Origin: Ruminococcus flavefaciens
Lineage (GTDB): Bacteria > Bacillota_A > Clostridia > Oscillospirales > Ruminococcaceae
NCBI GenBank assembly: GCA_004556875.1
Contig: SFFP01000010.1
Span: forward strand, 1 to 22,075
Length of the DNA stretch: 22,075 nt
Direction: 5' to 3'
The position numbers and the translations under genes are program-made. The stretch's first letter is position 1, and each line of letters starts with the position of its first letter. The notes below the pieces were generated by a model. It worked only from the letters and a program-made list of their open reading frames with translations, was not told the origin of the DNA and did not search any database. This document shows positions 6,403-13,403 of the stretch, in pieces.

Positions 6403-7755
6403 TTATTTCTTCTTTTCGTCCATATACCTTCCGAGGAAGCCTATATCATACTTTCCTGCCTTGAAATCGGCATTTCTTATCATTTCAAGCTGGAAATCTA
6501 TATTTGTGTCAACGCCCTCTACGATGAATTCCGAAAGCGCCCATCTCATCTTGTTGATAGCGTCCTCACGGTCAGAGCCGTGAGCGATGAGCTTGCTTAT
6601 CATGGAATCATAATAAGGCGTGATAGTATATCCCTGATATACAGCGCCGTCAATTCTTATTCCGGGTCCGCCCGGCATATAGAGTGCCGTGATAGTACCC
6701 GGTGACGGTCTGAAGCCGTGTGTCGGGTCTTCTGCATTTATTCTGCACTCGATAGCGTGACCGCGCATAACAATGTCCTCCTGTTTAAGCTCAAGAGGCT
6801 TGCCGTCAGCAATTTCTATCTGTGCCTTAACAATATCAAAGCCGGTAACTTCTTCTGTTATGGGGTGCTCTACCTGTATACGTGTATTCATCTCCATAAA
6901 GTAGAAATCGTGGTTCTCGTCAACGAGAAATTCGATAGTGCCTGCGTTGTAATAGCCGCACTCCTTTGCCGCAGTAACGGCTGCTGCGCCCATTTTAGCG
7001 CGAAGCTCTGCGTCAACGATAGGACTCGGACACTCTTCTATCATCTTCTGGTTGCGGCGCTGCATAGAGCAGTCACGCTCGCAGAGGTGGAGATAGTTTC
7101 CGTGCTTGTCAGCTATTATCTGTATCTCAACATGATGTGGATTTATAAGGAATTTCTCGATATATACAGCGTCATCGCCAAAGAAATTCTTAGCCTCCTG
7201 CTGTGCGGCAGTCATCTGAGCTTCAAGCTCGTCAGGACTGTCAACACGGCGTATACCGCGTCCGCCGCCGCCTGCGGAAGCCTTTACAAGTACGGGATAT
7301 CCTGCCTTATCGGCTATCTCGCGAGCTTCCTCCAGTGACTTTACAGCGCCCTTTGAGCCGGGGATAACAGGTACACCTGCTGCTGCCATAGTCTCCTTTG
7401 CGGCAGCCTTGTCGCCAAGCATTTCTATAGACTTATATGACGGTCCGATGAAAACTATTCCATTTGCCTCACAGAGCTTTGCAAACTCTGCGTTTTCGGA
7501 AAGAAATCCGAAACCGGGGTGGATAGCCTCTGCACCTGTATTCAATGCCGCCTGTATTATAGCGTTCATATTAAGGTAGCTGTCCTTTGTTGCGGCAGGT
7601 CCTATACATACTGCCTCATCAGCTATCTGAGCATGGAGCGATGTACGGTCAGCGGTGGAATATACCGCTACACAGCGTATATTAAGCTCTCTGCACGCTC
7701 TTATTATTCGTACAGCTATCTCGCCTCTGTTGGCGATAAGAACTTTTCTGAACAT
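6403..7755 (-). CDS. accC: Acetyl-CoA carboxylase biotin carboxylase subunit
   Basis: The 450-residue biotin carboxylase carboxylates the biotin on AccB using ATP and bicarbonate. It begins with the family N-terminus FRKVLIANRGEIAVRIIRA. The ATP-grasp glycine-rich loop is at 162-167 (GGGGRG). Glu276, Glu288, Asn290 and Arg292 sit at the same numbers as the metal and bicarbonate residues of the E. coli enzyme. HPGFGFLSEN at 79-88 is also conserved. The ATG at 7755 follows AGGAG at 10 bases. It lies between fabZ (20-base gap) and accD (6-base gap) in the fatty acid operon. The length is normal and no defect is visible. Confidence 0.97.
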   Translation of the reverse strand: MFRKVLIANRGEIAVRIIRACRELNIRCVAVYSTADRTSLHAQIADEAVCIGPAATKDSYLNMNAIIQAALNTGAEAIHPGFGFLSENAEFAKLCEANGIVFIGPSYKSIEMLGDKAAAKETMAAAGVPVIPGSKGAVKSLEEAREIADKAGYPVLVKASAGGGGRGIRRVDSPDELEAQMTAAQQEAKNFFGDDAVYIEKFLINPHHVEIQIIADKHGNYLHLCERDCSMQRRNQKMIEECPSPIVDAELRAKMGAAAVTAAKECGYYNAGTIEFLVDENHDFYFMEMNTRIQVEHPITEEVTGFDIVKAQIEIADGKPLELKQEDIVMRGHAIECRINAEDPTHGFRPSPGTITALYMPGGPGIRIDGAVYQGYTITPYYDSMISKLIAHGSDREDAINKMRWALSEFIVEGVDTNIDFQLEMIRNADFKAGKYDIGFLGRYMDEKKK

Positions 7756-7775
7756 TTATATTGATCTCCTGTGAG

Positions 7776-8219
7776 TTATTTATTGTCAGCAACAACGAAT
7801 GTTATTTCGCATGATACCGCCTTTTCGCCGCCTACGCTCGCAAGTGCCCTGCCTGTACCTACAGGTCCGCGCTGACGTATCATCTCTACCTCAAGGTCAA
7901 GCACATCGCCGGGCACTACCTGTCTGCGGAACTTAGCCTTGTCGATACCGCCGAAAAGACCTATCTTGCCCTTGAATTCAGGCTTTGAAAGCATACATAC
8001 AGCTCCTGCCTGTGCAAGCATCTCTATCATAAGAACACCCGGAGTTACAGGGTATCCGGGAAAATGTCCCTTGAACCAGAAATCCTCTTCCTTGATGTAC
8101 TTTCTTGCGTGGACCTTTACGCCCACTTCCATATCAACTATCTCGTCGATAAGAAGAAACGGATCACGGTGTGGTATGATCTCCATTATCTGTTCTTTAT
8201 TCATAAGTATATCAGCCAT
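7776..8219 (-). CDS. fabZ: 3-hydroxyacyl-ACP dehydratase FabZ
   Basis: The 147-residue hot-dog fold dehydratase removes water from 3-hydroxyacyl-ACP to give trans-2-enoyl-ACP. The catalytic pair is visible: His52 in GHFPGYP and Glu66 in GVLMIEMLAQAG, 14 residues apart as in characterised FabZ enzymes. PHRDPFLLIDEI at 16-27 is the usual N-terminal signature. The ATG at 8219 has AAGGAG 8 bases upstream, so the slightly longer N-terminus (MADIL before MNKEQ) is accepted. It starts 5 bases after an uncharacterised membrane protein gene and is followed by accC. No separate fabA or fabM/fabN gene is seen here. Confidence 0.96.
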   Translation of the reverse strand: MADILMNKEQIMEIIPHRDPFLLIDEIVDMEVGVKVHARKYIKEEDFWFKGHFPGYPVTPGVLMIEMLAQAGAVCMLSKPEFKGKIGLFGGIDKAKFRRQVVPGDVLDLEVEMIRQRGPVGTGRALASVGGEKAVSCEITFVVADNK

Positions 8220-8224
8220 TTTGA

Positions 8225-8881
8225 TTACTCCTTATTTATATCGTTATCTGCAAGCATACCCATATCGTCCTCTGGTTTGATCCTGTACTTTGCAAAGGGA
8301 TCTTCTGGCACTTGTTCTGCACTTTCGGACTTTAGTCCTGCACCGTAAACAACGCCTTCGCCTACTCCGTATACCTCGCCGTCCTTGACGAAGCTCTTGA
8401 ACGAGCCAACAAGCTGTGCGAAATGGGGATAACCCTTTTCTTTTCTAAGCCTGCCGTCTTCCTTATCCATAAAGTATATGACAACGGCATTTGCTGCTGC
8501 AAGAGCAATAAACGCCACATTTGCAGGTATGAGTATCAAAGCTGTCAGAATTCCTGCTTTCCAGCTGTATATCTTGCGTATACCTATAAAGTATATCATC
8601 AGTAACAGGTATATCGCCGCAAGAAGCGCACAAGGCATGAAAGCTCCGCTCATCTGGTATATCAGCGAGCACTTCCAGAAATAAACGGTTTGCAGTCCTG
8701 CATGAAGCCCTATCACATTCATAATCCAGAGTCCCCAGAAATCGCGGAGAAATCTCCAGCGTTCCTTCTGCATATCCAGCATATGCTGATTGTACTCCTT
8801 GAATTCTGTATACATCTCCGCAGAGGTGATGTTGATATGAGCCGCATCTATGTTTTCCTGGGTTATATATTTAAGTTCCAT
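8225..8881 (-). CDS. Uncharacterised multi-pass membrane protein, paralogue of the preceding gene
   Basis: This 218-residue membrane protein is of no recognised family. The hydrophilic N-terminus (1-45) carries KYI-x-QE-x-ID and NITS-x-EM motifs. It is followed by about three hydrophobic segments near 48-68, 77-100 and 108-137, the last long enough for two helices, and a cytosolic-looking tail of about 80 residues with KEKGYPHF at 147-154. It is clearly a paralogue of the next gene upstream: 17 of the first 31 residues are identical, and 10 of 19 residues match after the last hydrophobic stretch. The tail beyond 155 is longer than in its partner and rich in Gly, Val and acidic residues. No ribosome site is evident, so translation is probably coupled to the upstream gene 8 bases away. 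It lies inside the fatty acid operon between accB and fabZ. Function unknown. Confidence 0.85.
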   Translation of the reverse strand: MELKYITQENIDAAHINITSAEMYTEFKEYNQHMLDMQKERWRFLRDFWGLWIMNVIGLHAGLQTVYFWKCSLIYQMSGAFMPCALLAAIYLLLMIYFIGIRKIYSWKAGILTALILIPANVAFIALAAANAVVIYFMDKEDGRLRKEKGYPHFAQLVGSFKSFVKDGEVYGVGEGVVYGAGLKSESAEQVPEDPFAKYRIKPEDDMGMLADNDINKE

Positions 8882-8889
8882 AGTATCAA

Positions 8890-9483
8890 TTAAAGAAATG
8901 TCCCGTCGTGTGGGTGATCTCTGTTAGCTTTTTCGCGTATGCTGTCGAATGTGAGATTGGTTATATTATCGGCATCACTGTTTACAGTAGTTACCATCAA
9001 TCGCGGAAACGAAGGATATCCAAGCTCTTTTGAAAGCTCGTTCTCGATCTTGTTATAAAAGTAAGCCGCAGTAAAATTTCCGACAGGAAAGATAGCAAAT
9101 ATTAACGACACTGCAATCGCAGGCACTGAAATAAGAGCCAGCACCCATCTTTCGCGGCAATTCTTTATAAAGACAAAATACGTTACCAGCCCAAGATATG
9201 CGAAAAATCCAACTACTCCGATAGCTATTCTCCAGCCCGGAGTGAACACCTGATTTCTCTTCTCATAATTGGTTCTGCCCACAAGGAGCAGGAACATTCC
9301 GATAAATATAAGAAAATACTGAAGTATTATCCATATATTGAATATAGTATGTGAGTTATATCTTTTGCTGTAATTCTTTGCAGCCTCCATATTATAAATA
9401 CGAGCCTCTGCAAACATTTCAGGTGAAGTTATATTCTTTCCGCCCGAATCTATAGTTTCCTGATCGATGTACTTATAGTCCAT
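8890..9483 (-). CDS. Uncharacterised multi-pass membrane protein, first of a paralogous pair
   Basis: This is a 197-residue membrane protein of no recognised family. The N-terminus (1-45) is hydrophilic, with YKYIDQETID at 3-12 and NITSPEMFAE at 17-26. Hydrophobic segments follow at about 46-69, 85-106 and 113-142, then a polar tail with KELGYPSFPRL at 152-162. The same landmarks occur in the next gene downstream, so the two arose by duplication. Its ATG overlaps the accB stop codon (TAATG), which ties its translation to the biotin carrier protein and makes a link to fatty acid or membrane synthesis plausible. A scaffold, a lipid sensor or a transport-related role are all possible. The sequence does not say which. 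Confidence 0.85.
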   Translation of the reverse strand: MDYKYIDQETIDSGGKNITSPEMFAEARIYNMEAAKNYSKRYNSHTIFNIWIILQYFLIFIGMFLLLVGRTNYEKRNQVFTPGWRIAIGVVGFFAYLGLVTYFVFIKNCRERWVLALISVPAIAVSLIFAIFPVGNFTAAYFYNKIENELSKELGYPSFPRLMVTTVNSDADNITNLTFDSIREKANRDHPHDGTFL

Positions 9484-9950
9484 TACTTTATTACCATTAT
9501 AGGCTGGTCAAATTCAACTGCCTGACCGTCTGATACAAGTATCTGCTCAACAACTCCGTCAAATTCTGACTGTATCTCGTTCATCAGCTTCATTGACTCG
9601 ATTATCATAATAACGTCGCCCTTCTTGACCTCATCACCAGTCTTTACGAAAGGCGGCTTATCAGGAGAAGGTGCTGAGTAGAATGTGCCTACGATAGGCG
9701 ACTTGACGATCTTTCCGCTTACCTCTTCTGCCATTGAAGCCTCGCTTGCAGCAAGAGTGCTTTCAACAGGCACAGAAGCCTGTGCAGGTGCTGCTGCCAT
9801 AACAGGCATAGGCGGCGGACACTTCTTGCCCTTGATAGTGATAGTGTTATCACCGCTTGAGATAGTAAGCTCGGAAAGCTCCTTCTTATTGATGATATCC
9901 GCAAGCTTTTCTATTGTTTCAAGGTCAAACTGACCGTAGATTTTCTCCAT
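9483..9950 (-). CDS. accB: Acetyl-CoA carboxylase biotin carboxyl carrier protein
   Basis: The 155-residue biotin carboxyl carrier protein carries CO2 between biotin carboxylase and carboxyltransferase. The biotinyl domain occupies about 80-155, with ESMKLMNEI at 118-126, so Lys121 is the biotinylated residue (the usual motif is EAMKLMNEI; Ser replaces Ala). A thumb-like SAPSPDKPPFV stretch precedes it. The N-terminal 45 residues form the small helical/beta part typical of AccB, joined by an Ala/Pro-rich linker at about 45-75. The ATG at 9950 has GAGGAGG upstream at 7 bases. It follows fabF by 12 bases and overlaps the first membrane protein gene by one base. Confidence 0.96.
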   Translation of the reverse strand: MEKIYGQFDLETIEKLADIINKKELSELTISSGDNTITIKGKKCPPPMPVMAAAPAQASVPVESTLAASEASMAEEVSGKIVKSPIVGTFYSAPSPDKPPFVKTGDEVKKGDVIMIIESMKLMNEIQSEFDGVVEQILVSDGQAVEFDQPIMVIK

Positions 9951-9962
9951 TTAATGTCCTCC

Positions 9963-11219
9963 TCAATCCTTTACCTTTTTGAAGCAGAGAGTAGCATTGT
10001 GTCCGCCAAATCCGAGAGAATTTGAAAGAACAGCATTGACCTCCTGCTCGATATTGCCGTTTCCGCAGTAATCAAGGTCGCACTCTTCGTCAGGCACTTT
10101 ATAGCCGACTGTTCCGTGGATAAAGCCTTCCTGTATAGTCTTTGCGCATACAACAGCTTCAACAGCGCCTGCTGCACCGAGAAGGTGTCCTATCATAGAC
10201 TTTGTCGAGCTTATCTTTACGCGCTTTGCCTCGTCACCGAAAGCAAGCTTTATAGCGGCTGTCTCATACTTGTCGTTGAGACCTGTTGATGTGCCGTGTG
10301 CGTTGATGTAATCTATATCAGCAGGAGTAAGTCCTGCCTCCTCCATTGCAAGGCTCATGCCCTTGCCTGCAGCCTCGCCGCTGGGCATAGGTGATGTCAT
10401 GTGATAGCCGTCGCAGGTAGCGCCGTAGCCGCCAATCTCTGCGTATATCTTAGCTCCTCTTGCCTTTGCGTGTTCATATTCCTCAAGAACTATGACTGCG
10501 CTTCCCTCGCCGAGTACGAAGCCGCTGCGCTCCTTATCAAAAGGAATAGAAGCTCTTGAAAGGTCCTCGCACTTTGTAAGAGCCTTCATATTTGCAAAGC
10601 CGCCGAATGTGAATTCAACTCTTGTTGACTCTGTACCGCCTGCGAGACAAGCGTCAAGGTAGCCGTCCTTAATCTTGCGGAAGGCTTCACCGATAGAATG
10701 TGTACCCGAAGCGCAGGCTGTAGTAACATCAAAGTTTGCACCTCTGAAGCCTGTTTTCATTGAAATAGTGCCTGCTGCCATATTGCTTATCATCATAGGG
10801 ATATAGAATGCAGACATTCTTCCCGGACCTTTTTCAAGGTACTTGTTATGCTCGGTAAGTGTAAGGTCAACACCGCCGATACCGGAACCTACAAGAACGC
10901 CCACTCTGTATGGGTCGAGGTCCTTGAAATCCGTACCTGAGTCTGTAAGTGCCTCATGTGCAGCAACTACAGCATACTTTGTAAAGAGGTCCATACGCTT
11001 TGACTCTTTCTTGTCAAAGCAGCCATTTACATCAAAATAATCCTCTTCATTAAAATCGCGCACCAGACCTGCTATCTTTACGCCGATACGCTCTGTATCG
11101 AACTGGTCTATAAATGAGATGCCAAGCTTGTTAGCCTTGATGCCCTCCCAGAATTTTTCTACGCCTGTTCCAAGTGGAGTAACTGCTCCCAGTCCTGTAA
11201 TAACAACTCTTCTGCTCAT
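9963..11219 (-). CDS. fabF: 3-oxoacyl-ACP synthase II FabF
   Basis: The 418-residue ketoacyl-ACP synthase II elongates acyl-ACP with malonyl-ACP. The full Cys-His-His triad is visible: Cys169 in TTACASGTHSIGEA, His308 in NAHGTSTGLND and His345 in KSMIGHLLGAAGA. The N-terminal RRVVITGLGAVTPLG and C-terminal SNSLGFGGHNATL segments are also family hallmarks. The ATG at 11219 has AAGGA 6 bases upstream. It is separated from fabG by 75 bases that include a small hairpin. As the only FabF/FabB-type gene in the window it presumably performs all elongation steps encoded here. Confidence 0.97.
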   Translation of the reverse strand: MSRRVVITGLGAVTPLGTGVEKFWEGIKANKLGISFIDQFDTERIGVKIAGLVRDFNEEDYFDVNGCFDKKESKRMDLFTKYAVVAAHEALTDSGTDFKDLDPYRVGVLVGSGIGGVDLTLTEHNKYLEKGPGRMSAFYIPMMISNMAAGTISMKTGFRGANFDVTTACASGTHSIGEAFRKIKDGYLDACLAGGTESTRVEFTFGGFANMKALTKCEDLSRASIPFDKERSGFVLGEGSAVIVLEEYEHAKARGAKIYAEIGGYGATCDGYHMTSPMPSGEAAGKGMSLAMEEAGLTPADIDYINAHGTSTGLNDKYETAAIKLAFGDEAKRVKISSTKSMIGHLLGAAGAVEAVVCAKTIQEGFIHGTVGYKVPDEECDLDYCGNGNIEQEVNAVLSNSLGFGGHNATLCFKKVKD

Positions 11220-11262
11220 ATAAATTCCTTTCCTCTATCTTATCATATCATTTAGTGTGTTC

Positions 11263-11278
11263 GGAGCATTTCTGCTCC
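11263..11278 (-). other. GNRA-loop hairpin between fabG and fabF
   Basis: On the minus strand GGAGCA and TGCTCC form a perfect 6-bp stem closed by a GAAA tetraloop. No U-tract follows, so it is not a terminator. It may protect or process the operon mRNA in the 75-base gap. Confidence 0.45.
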
Positions 11279-11294
11279 CTGCTGCGTTTATTGG

Positions 11295-12035
11295 TCACAT
11301 TGAAAGTCCGCCCGAAATCTCTATTACCTGTCCTGTAACGTATGAAGCGTTCTCAGAAACAAGGAAGGATACCACGGACGCGATCTCCTCAGGTTCGCCG
11401 TAGCGTCTGAGAGCGATGGCTTCGATCATCTTAGCCTTTAACTCCTCAGAGAGTACATCTGTCATAGGAGTATGTATAAATCCCGGAGCTACAGCGTTGC
11501 AGGTGATATTGCGTGAGCCGAACTCCTTGGCTGTTGTCTTTGTCATACCTATTATAGCAGCCTTTGATGCAGAGTAATTCATCTGTCCCGGATTTCCGTA
11601 GAGTCCTGCAACAGAAGCCACATTTACTATCTTGCCATGTCTCTGCTTCATCATTACTGCTGTTACGTGCTTTGTCATATTGTAAACGCTCTTCTGGTTT
11701 ACAGCGATGACAGCATCGTATTCGTCCTCGCTCATTCTTGCAAGGAGCTTATCCTTTGTAATTCCTGCATTGTTCACAAGTGCGTCTATAGTTCCGAAAT
11801 CAGCCTTTATCTGCTTTACCATAGCCTCACACTGGTCAAACTTAGAAACATCTGCCGCATAGCATTCAGCCTTTACGCCGAAAGCACGGCACTCTTCAGC
11901 AACCGCAAGAGCCTTCTCCTTATCGCCGTCGCTTGGATAATGATTGATTACTACGTCAAAGCCGTCCTGTGCGAGTCTTTTTGCGATACAAGCACCTATT
12001 CCCTGAGAAGCACCTGTGATTATTGCTGTTGCCAT
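11295..12035 (-). CDS. fabG: 3-oxoacyl-ACP reductase FabG
   Basis: The 246-residue short-chain dehydrogenase reduces 3-oxoacyl-ACP with NADPH. The cofactor motif TGASQGIG at 7-14, NNAG at 88-91 and the catalytic Ser141, Tyr154 and Lys158 (YSASK) are all present, as is the C-terminal PGFIHTPMT segment. Its N-terminus is slightly shorter than in E. coli because the usual extra residues before the first beta strand are missing. The ATG at 12035 has GGAGG 8 bases upstream. The 107-base gap before it contains three dyads and a possible promoter. Confidence 0.96.
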   Translation of the reverse strand: MATAIITGASQGIGACIAKRLAQDGFDVVINHYPSDGDKEKALAVAEECRAFGVKAECYAADVSKFDQCEAMVKQIKADFGTIDALVNNAGITKDKLLARMSEDEYDAVIAVNQKSVYNMTKHVTAVMMKQRHGKIVNVASVAGLYGNPGQMNYSASKAAIIGMTKTTAKEFGSRNITCNAVAPGFIHTPMTDVLSEELKAKMIEAIALRRYGEPEEIASVVSFLVSENASYVTGQVIEISGGLSM

Positions 12036-12142
12036 ATTGTTTACCTCCGTTTTGATATCATTGATGATATCTTTATTTTATCATATTTTCCGCTTTATGT
12101 TAATGTGAAAAATGTCATTTTTCGCCGTTACATATGTAACTT
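12036..12142 (-). promoter_or_regulatory. Dyad-rich spacer upstream of fabG with possible internal promoter
   Basis: Three dyads lie in 87 bases: a perfect 14-base palindrome GTTACATATGTAAC (12127-12140), GAAAAAT / ATTTTTC with a 3-base centre (12107-12123), and GATATCA / TGATATC with a 4-base loop (12054-12071). On the minus strand TTCACA and TATGAT lie 18 bases apart between the second and third dyad, a plausible but weak promoter. Operator function is inferred. Confidence 0.4.
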
Positions 12143-12352
12143 TTATTCATTAGTATCCTTTTCAAACACAAGGTCATAATATCTCAGCTTTCCGTAGCCG
12201 TCCATATCAACAGGGATATTATCCACGTATTTCCAGCCCTTAGCCGCCATTTCATTTATGACATCGCGGTGTGTGCGGTTATTTTTACCGTCATCAGCGA
12301 AATACTCTCCGAAAGCCTTCTTGTGCATTCTTACAAACTCATATTTCTTCAT
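12143..12352 (-). CDS. Small DUF4177-like protein
   Basis: This is a 69-residue soluble protein. The pattern MKKYEFVRM ... HRDVINEMAAKGWKYVDNIP ... YYDLVFEK fits the DUF4177 family of small beta-alpha-beta proteins of unknown function, recognised by the AAKGW-Y core. The ATG at 12352 is chosen because GGAG lies 6 bases before it; an in-frame ATG 12 bases further upstream has no such site. It lies between fabK (53 bases) and fabG (107 bases) in the fatty acid operon. No catalytic residues can be assigned. Its presence here may be incidental or may mark a regulatory or accessory role. Confidence 0.82.
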   Translation of the reverse strand: MKKYEFVRMHKKAFGEYFADDGKNNRTHRDVINEMAAKGWKYVDNIPVDMDGYGKLRYYDLVFEKDTNE

Positions 12353-12405
12353 GACCTGCTCCATTATACTGAGTCAATATCTTAGAATATCTTTGAATGT
12401 GTATC

Positions 12406-13332
12406 TTATCTGCCGAGGAGCTTTTCTGCGCCGTCGTTTATTTCCTTAACGATATCGGCACATGACTTGATGTCGTTTACCATGCCTGAGATAGCTCCGC
12501 AAAGGAACGAACCGCTGTCAACATCGCCGTCCACAACAGCTCTGCGGAGAGCGCCCAGTGTGAGCTTTTCAAACTCATCGGGAGTAAGTGTGCCCTCTTT
12601 TTCGCCCATAGCAAGCTTCTTAGCGAATTTTGTCTTGATATTTCTGCAAGGGTGGCCTGTATAGCGTCCTGTTACGATATTATCGGTATCCTTAGCCTTA
12701 ACAACGAGTTCTTTGAATGTTGGGTGTATCTGACACTCCTCGGAAGCAAGGAAGCGTGTACCTATCTGAACGCCCTGTGCGCCCAGCATGAAAGCTGCTG
12801 CCATACCTCTGCCGTCTGCGATACCGCCTGCTGCGATAACAGGTATCTCAACTGCGTCAACTACCTGAGGCACGAGACACATTGTTGTATTCTCGCCTAT
12901 ATGTCCGCCCGACTCTGTACCCTCAGCGATAACAGCGTCTGCGCCTGCCTTTTCCATTCTCTTTGCAAGTGCTACAGAAGGAACAACAGGCATTACCTTT
13001 ATTCCTGCCTCTTTCCATGCAGCCATGTACTTGCCGGGATTTCCTGCACCTGTTGTGATGACCTTTACGCCCTCGTCTATACAGAGCTGTGCAAGGTCGT
13101 CGGCATTAGGGCTCATAAGCATGATATTTACGCCGAAAGGCTTATCTGTCTTTTCCTTGCAGAGGCGTATCTGCTCACGAAGATAGTCGATAGGAGCACT
13201 GCCGCCTGCAATAAGACCTACGCCGCCTGCATTTGATACAGCAGAAGCAAGTGTGTGCTCAGCTACCCAAGCCATACCGCCCTGTATTATAGGATATTCG
13301 CAGCCGAGAAGTTCAGTGATGATAGTTTTCAT
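12406..13332 (-). CDS. fabK: Enoyl-ACP reductase II FabK
   Basis: The 308-residue FMN-dependent enoyl-ACP reductase of the nitronate monooxygenase-like TIM-barrel family performs the last reduction of each cycle; it replaces FabI in many Firmicutes. Visible are the N-terminal EYPIIQGGMAWVA at 12-24, GTESGGHIGE around His144 (the conserved FabK histidine), AAGGIADGRGMAAAFMLGA in the phosphate-binding half, and GVQIGTRFLASEE. The ATG at 13332 has AAAGGAG 7 bases upstream. It lies between fabH and the DUF4177-like gene. No fabI is present in the window, so FabK is probably the operon's enoyl reductase. FabK enzymes are generally insensitive to triclosan. Confidence 0.95.
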   Translation of the reverse strand: MKTIITELLGCEYPIIQGGMAWVAEHTLASAVSNAGGVGLIAGGSAPIDYLREQIRLCKEKTDKPFGVNIMLMSPNADDLAQLCIDEGVKVITTGAGNPGKYMAAWKEAGIKVMPVVPSVALAKRMEKAGADAVIAEGTESGGHIGENTTMCLVPQVVDAVEIPVIAAGGIADGRGMAAAFMLGAQGVQIGTRFLASEECQIHPTFKELVVKAKDTDNIVTGRYTGHPCRNIKTKFAKKLAMGEKEGTLTPDEFEKLTLGALRRAVVDGDVDSGSFLCGAISGMVNDIKSCADIVKEINDGAEKLLGR

Positions 13333-13351
13333 AATAGTTCTCCTTTGTTAT

Positions 13352-13393
13352 ATAGCCTTTAGCTATCAGCTTCAGCCTTACGGCTAACAGCTG
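13352..13393 (-). repeat. Pair of adjacent small hairpins between fabH and fabK
   Basis: One hairpin (13367-13393) has an outer stem CAGCT / AGCTG and an inner AGCC-GTAA-GGCT stem. A second (13352-13366) has ATAGC / GCTAT with a 5-base loop. The region is built from repeated AGCT, CAGC and TCAG words. It resembles short palindromic repeat units found between genes, and the U-tract needed for a terminator is absent. Confidence 0.5.
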
Positions 13394-13403
13394 TCAGCCT
13401 AAA

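Noticed and set aside
6718..7338. 206-codon open frame on the plus strand
   Set aside because: It lies entirely antisense to accC, whose protein sequence is unmistakable; its translation is Leu/Tyr/Cys-rich, typical of an antisense shadow.
11637..12179. 180-codon plus-strand open frame
   Set aside because: It spans fabG antisense and the dyad-rich spacer; no ribosome site or recognisable protein.
12652..13236. 194-codon plus-strand open frame opposite fabK
   Set aside because: The translation is Cys/His/Tyr-rich with no domain, and the minus-strand FabK frame explains the DNA.
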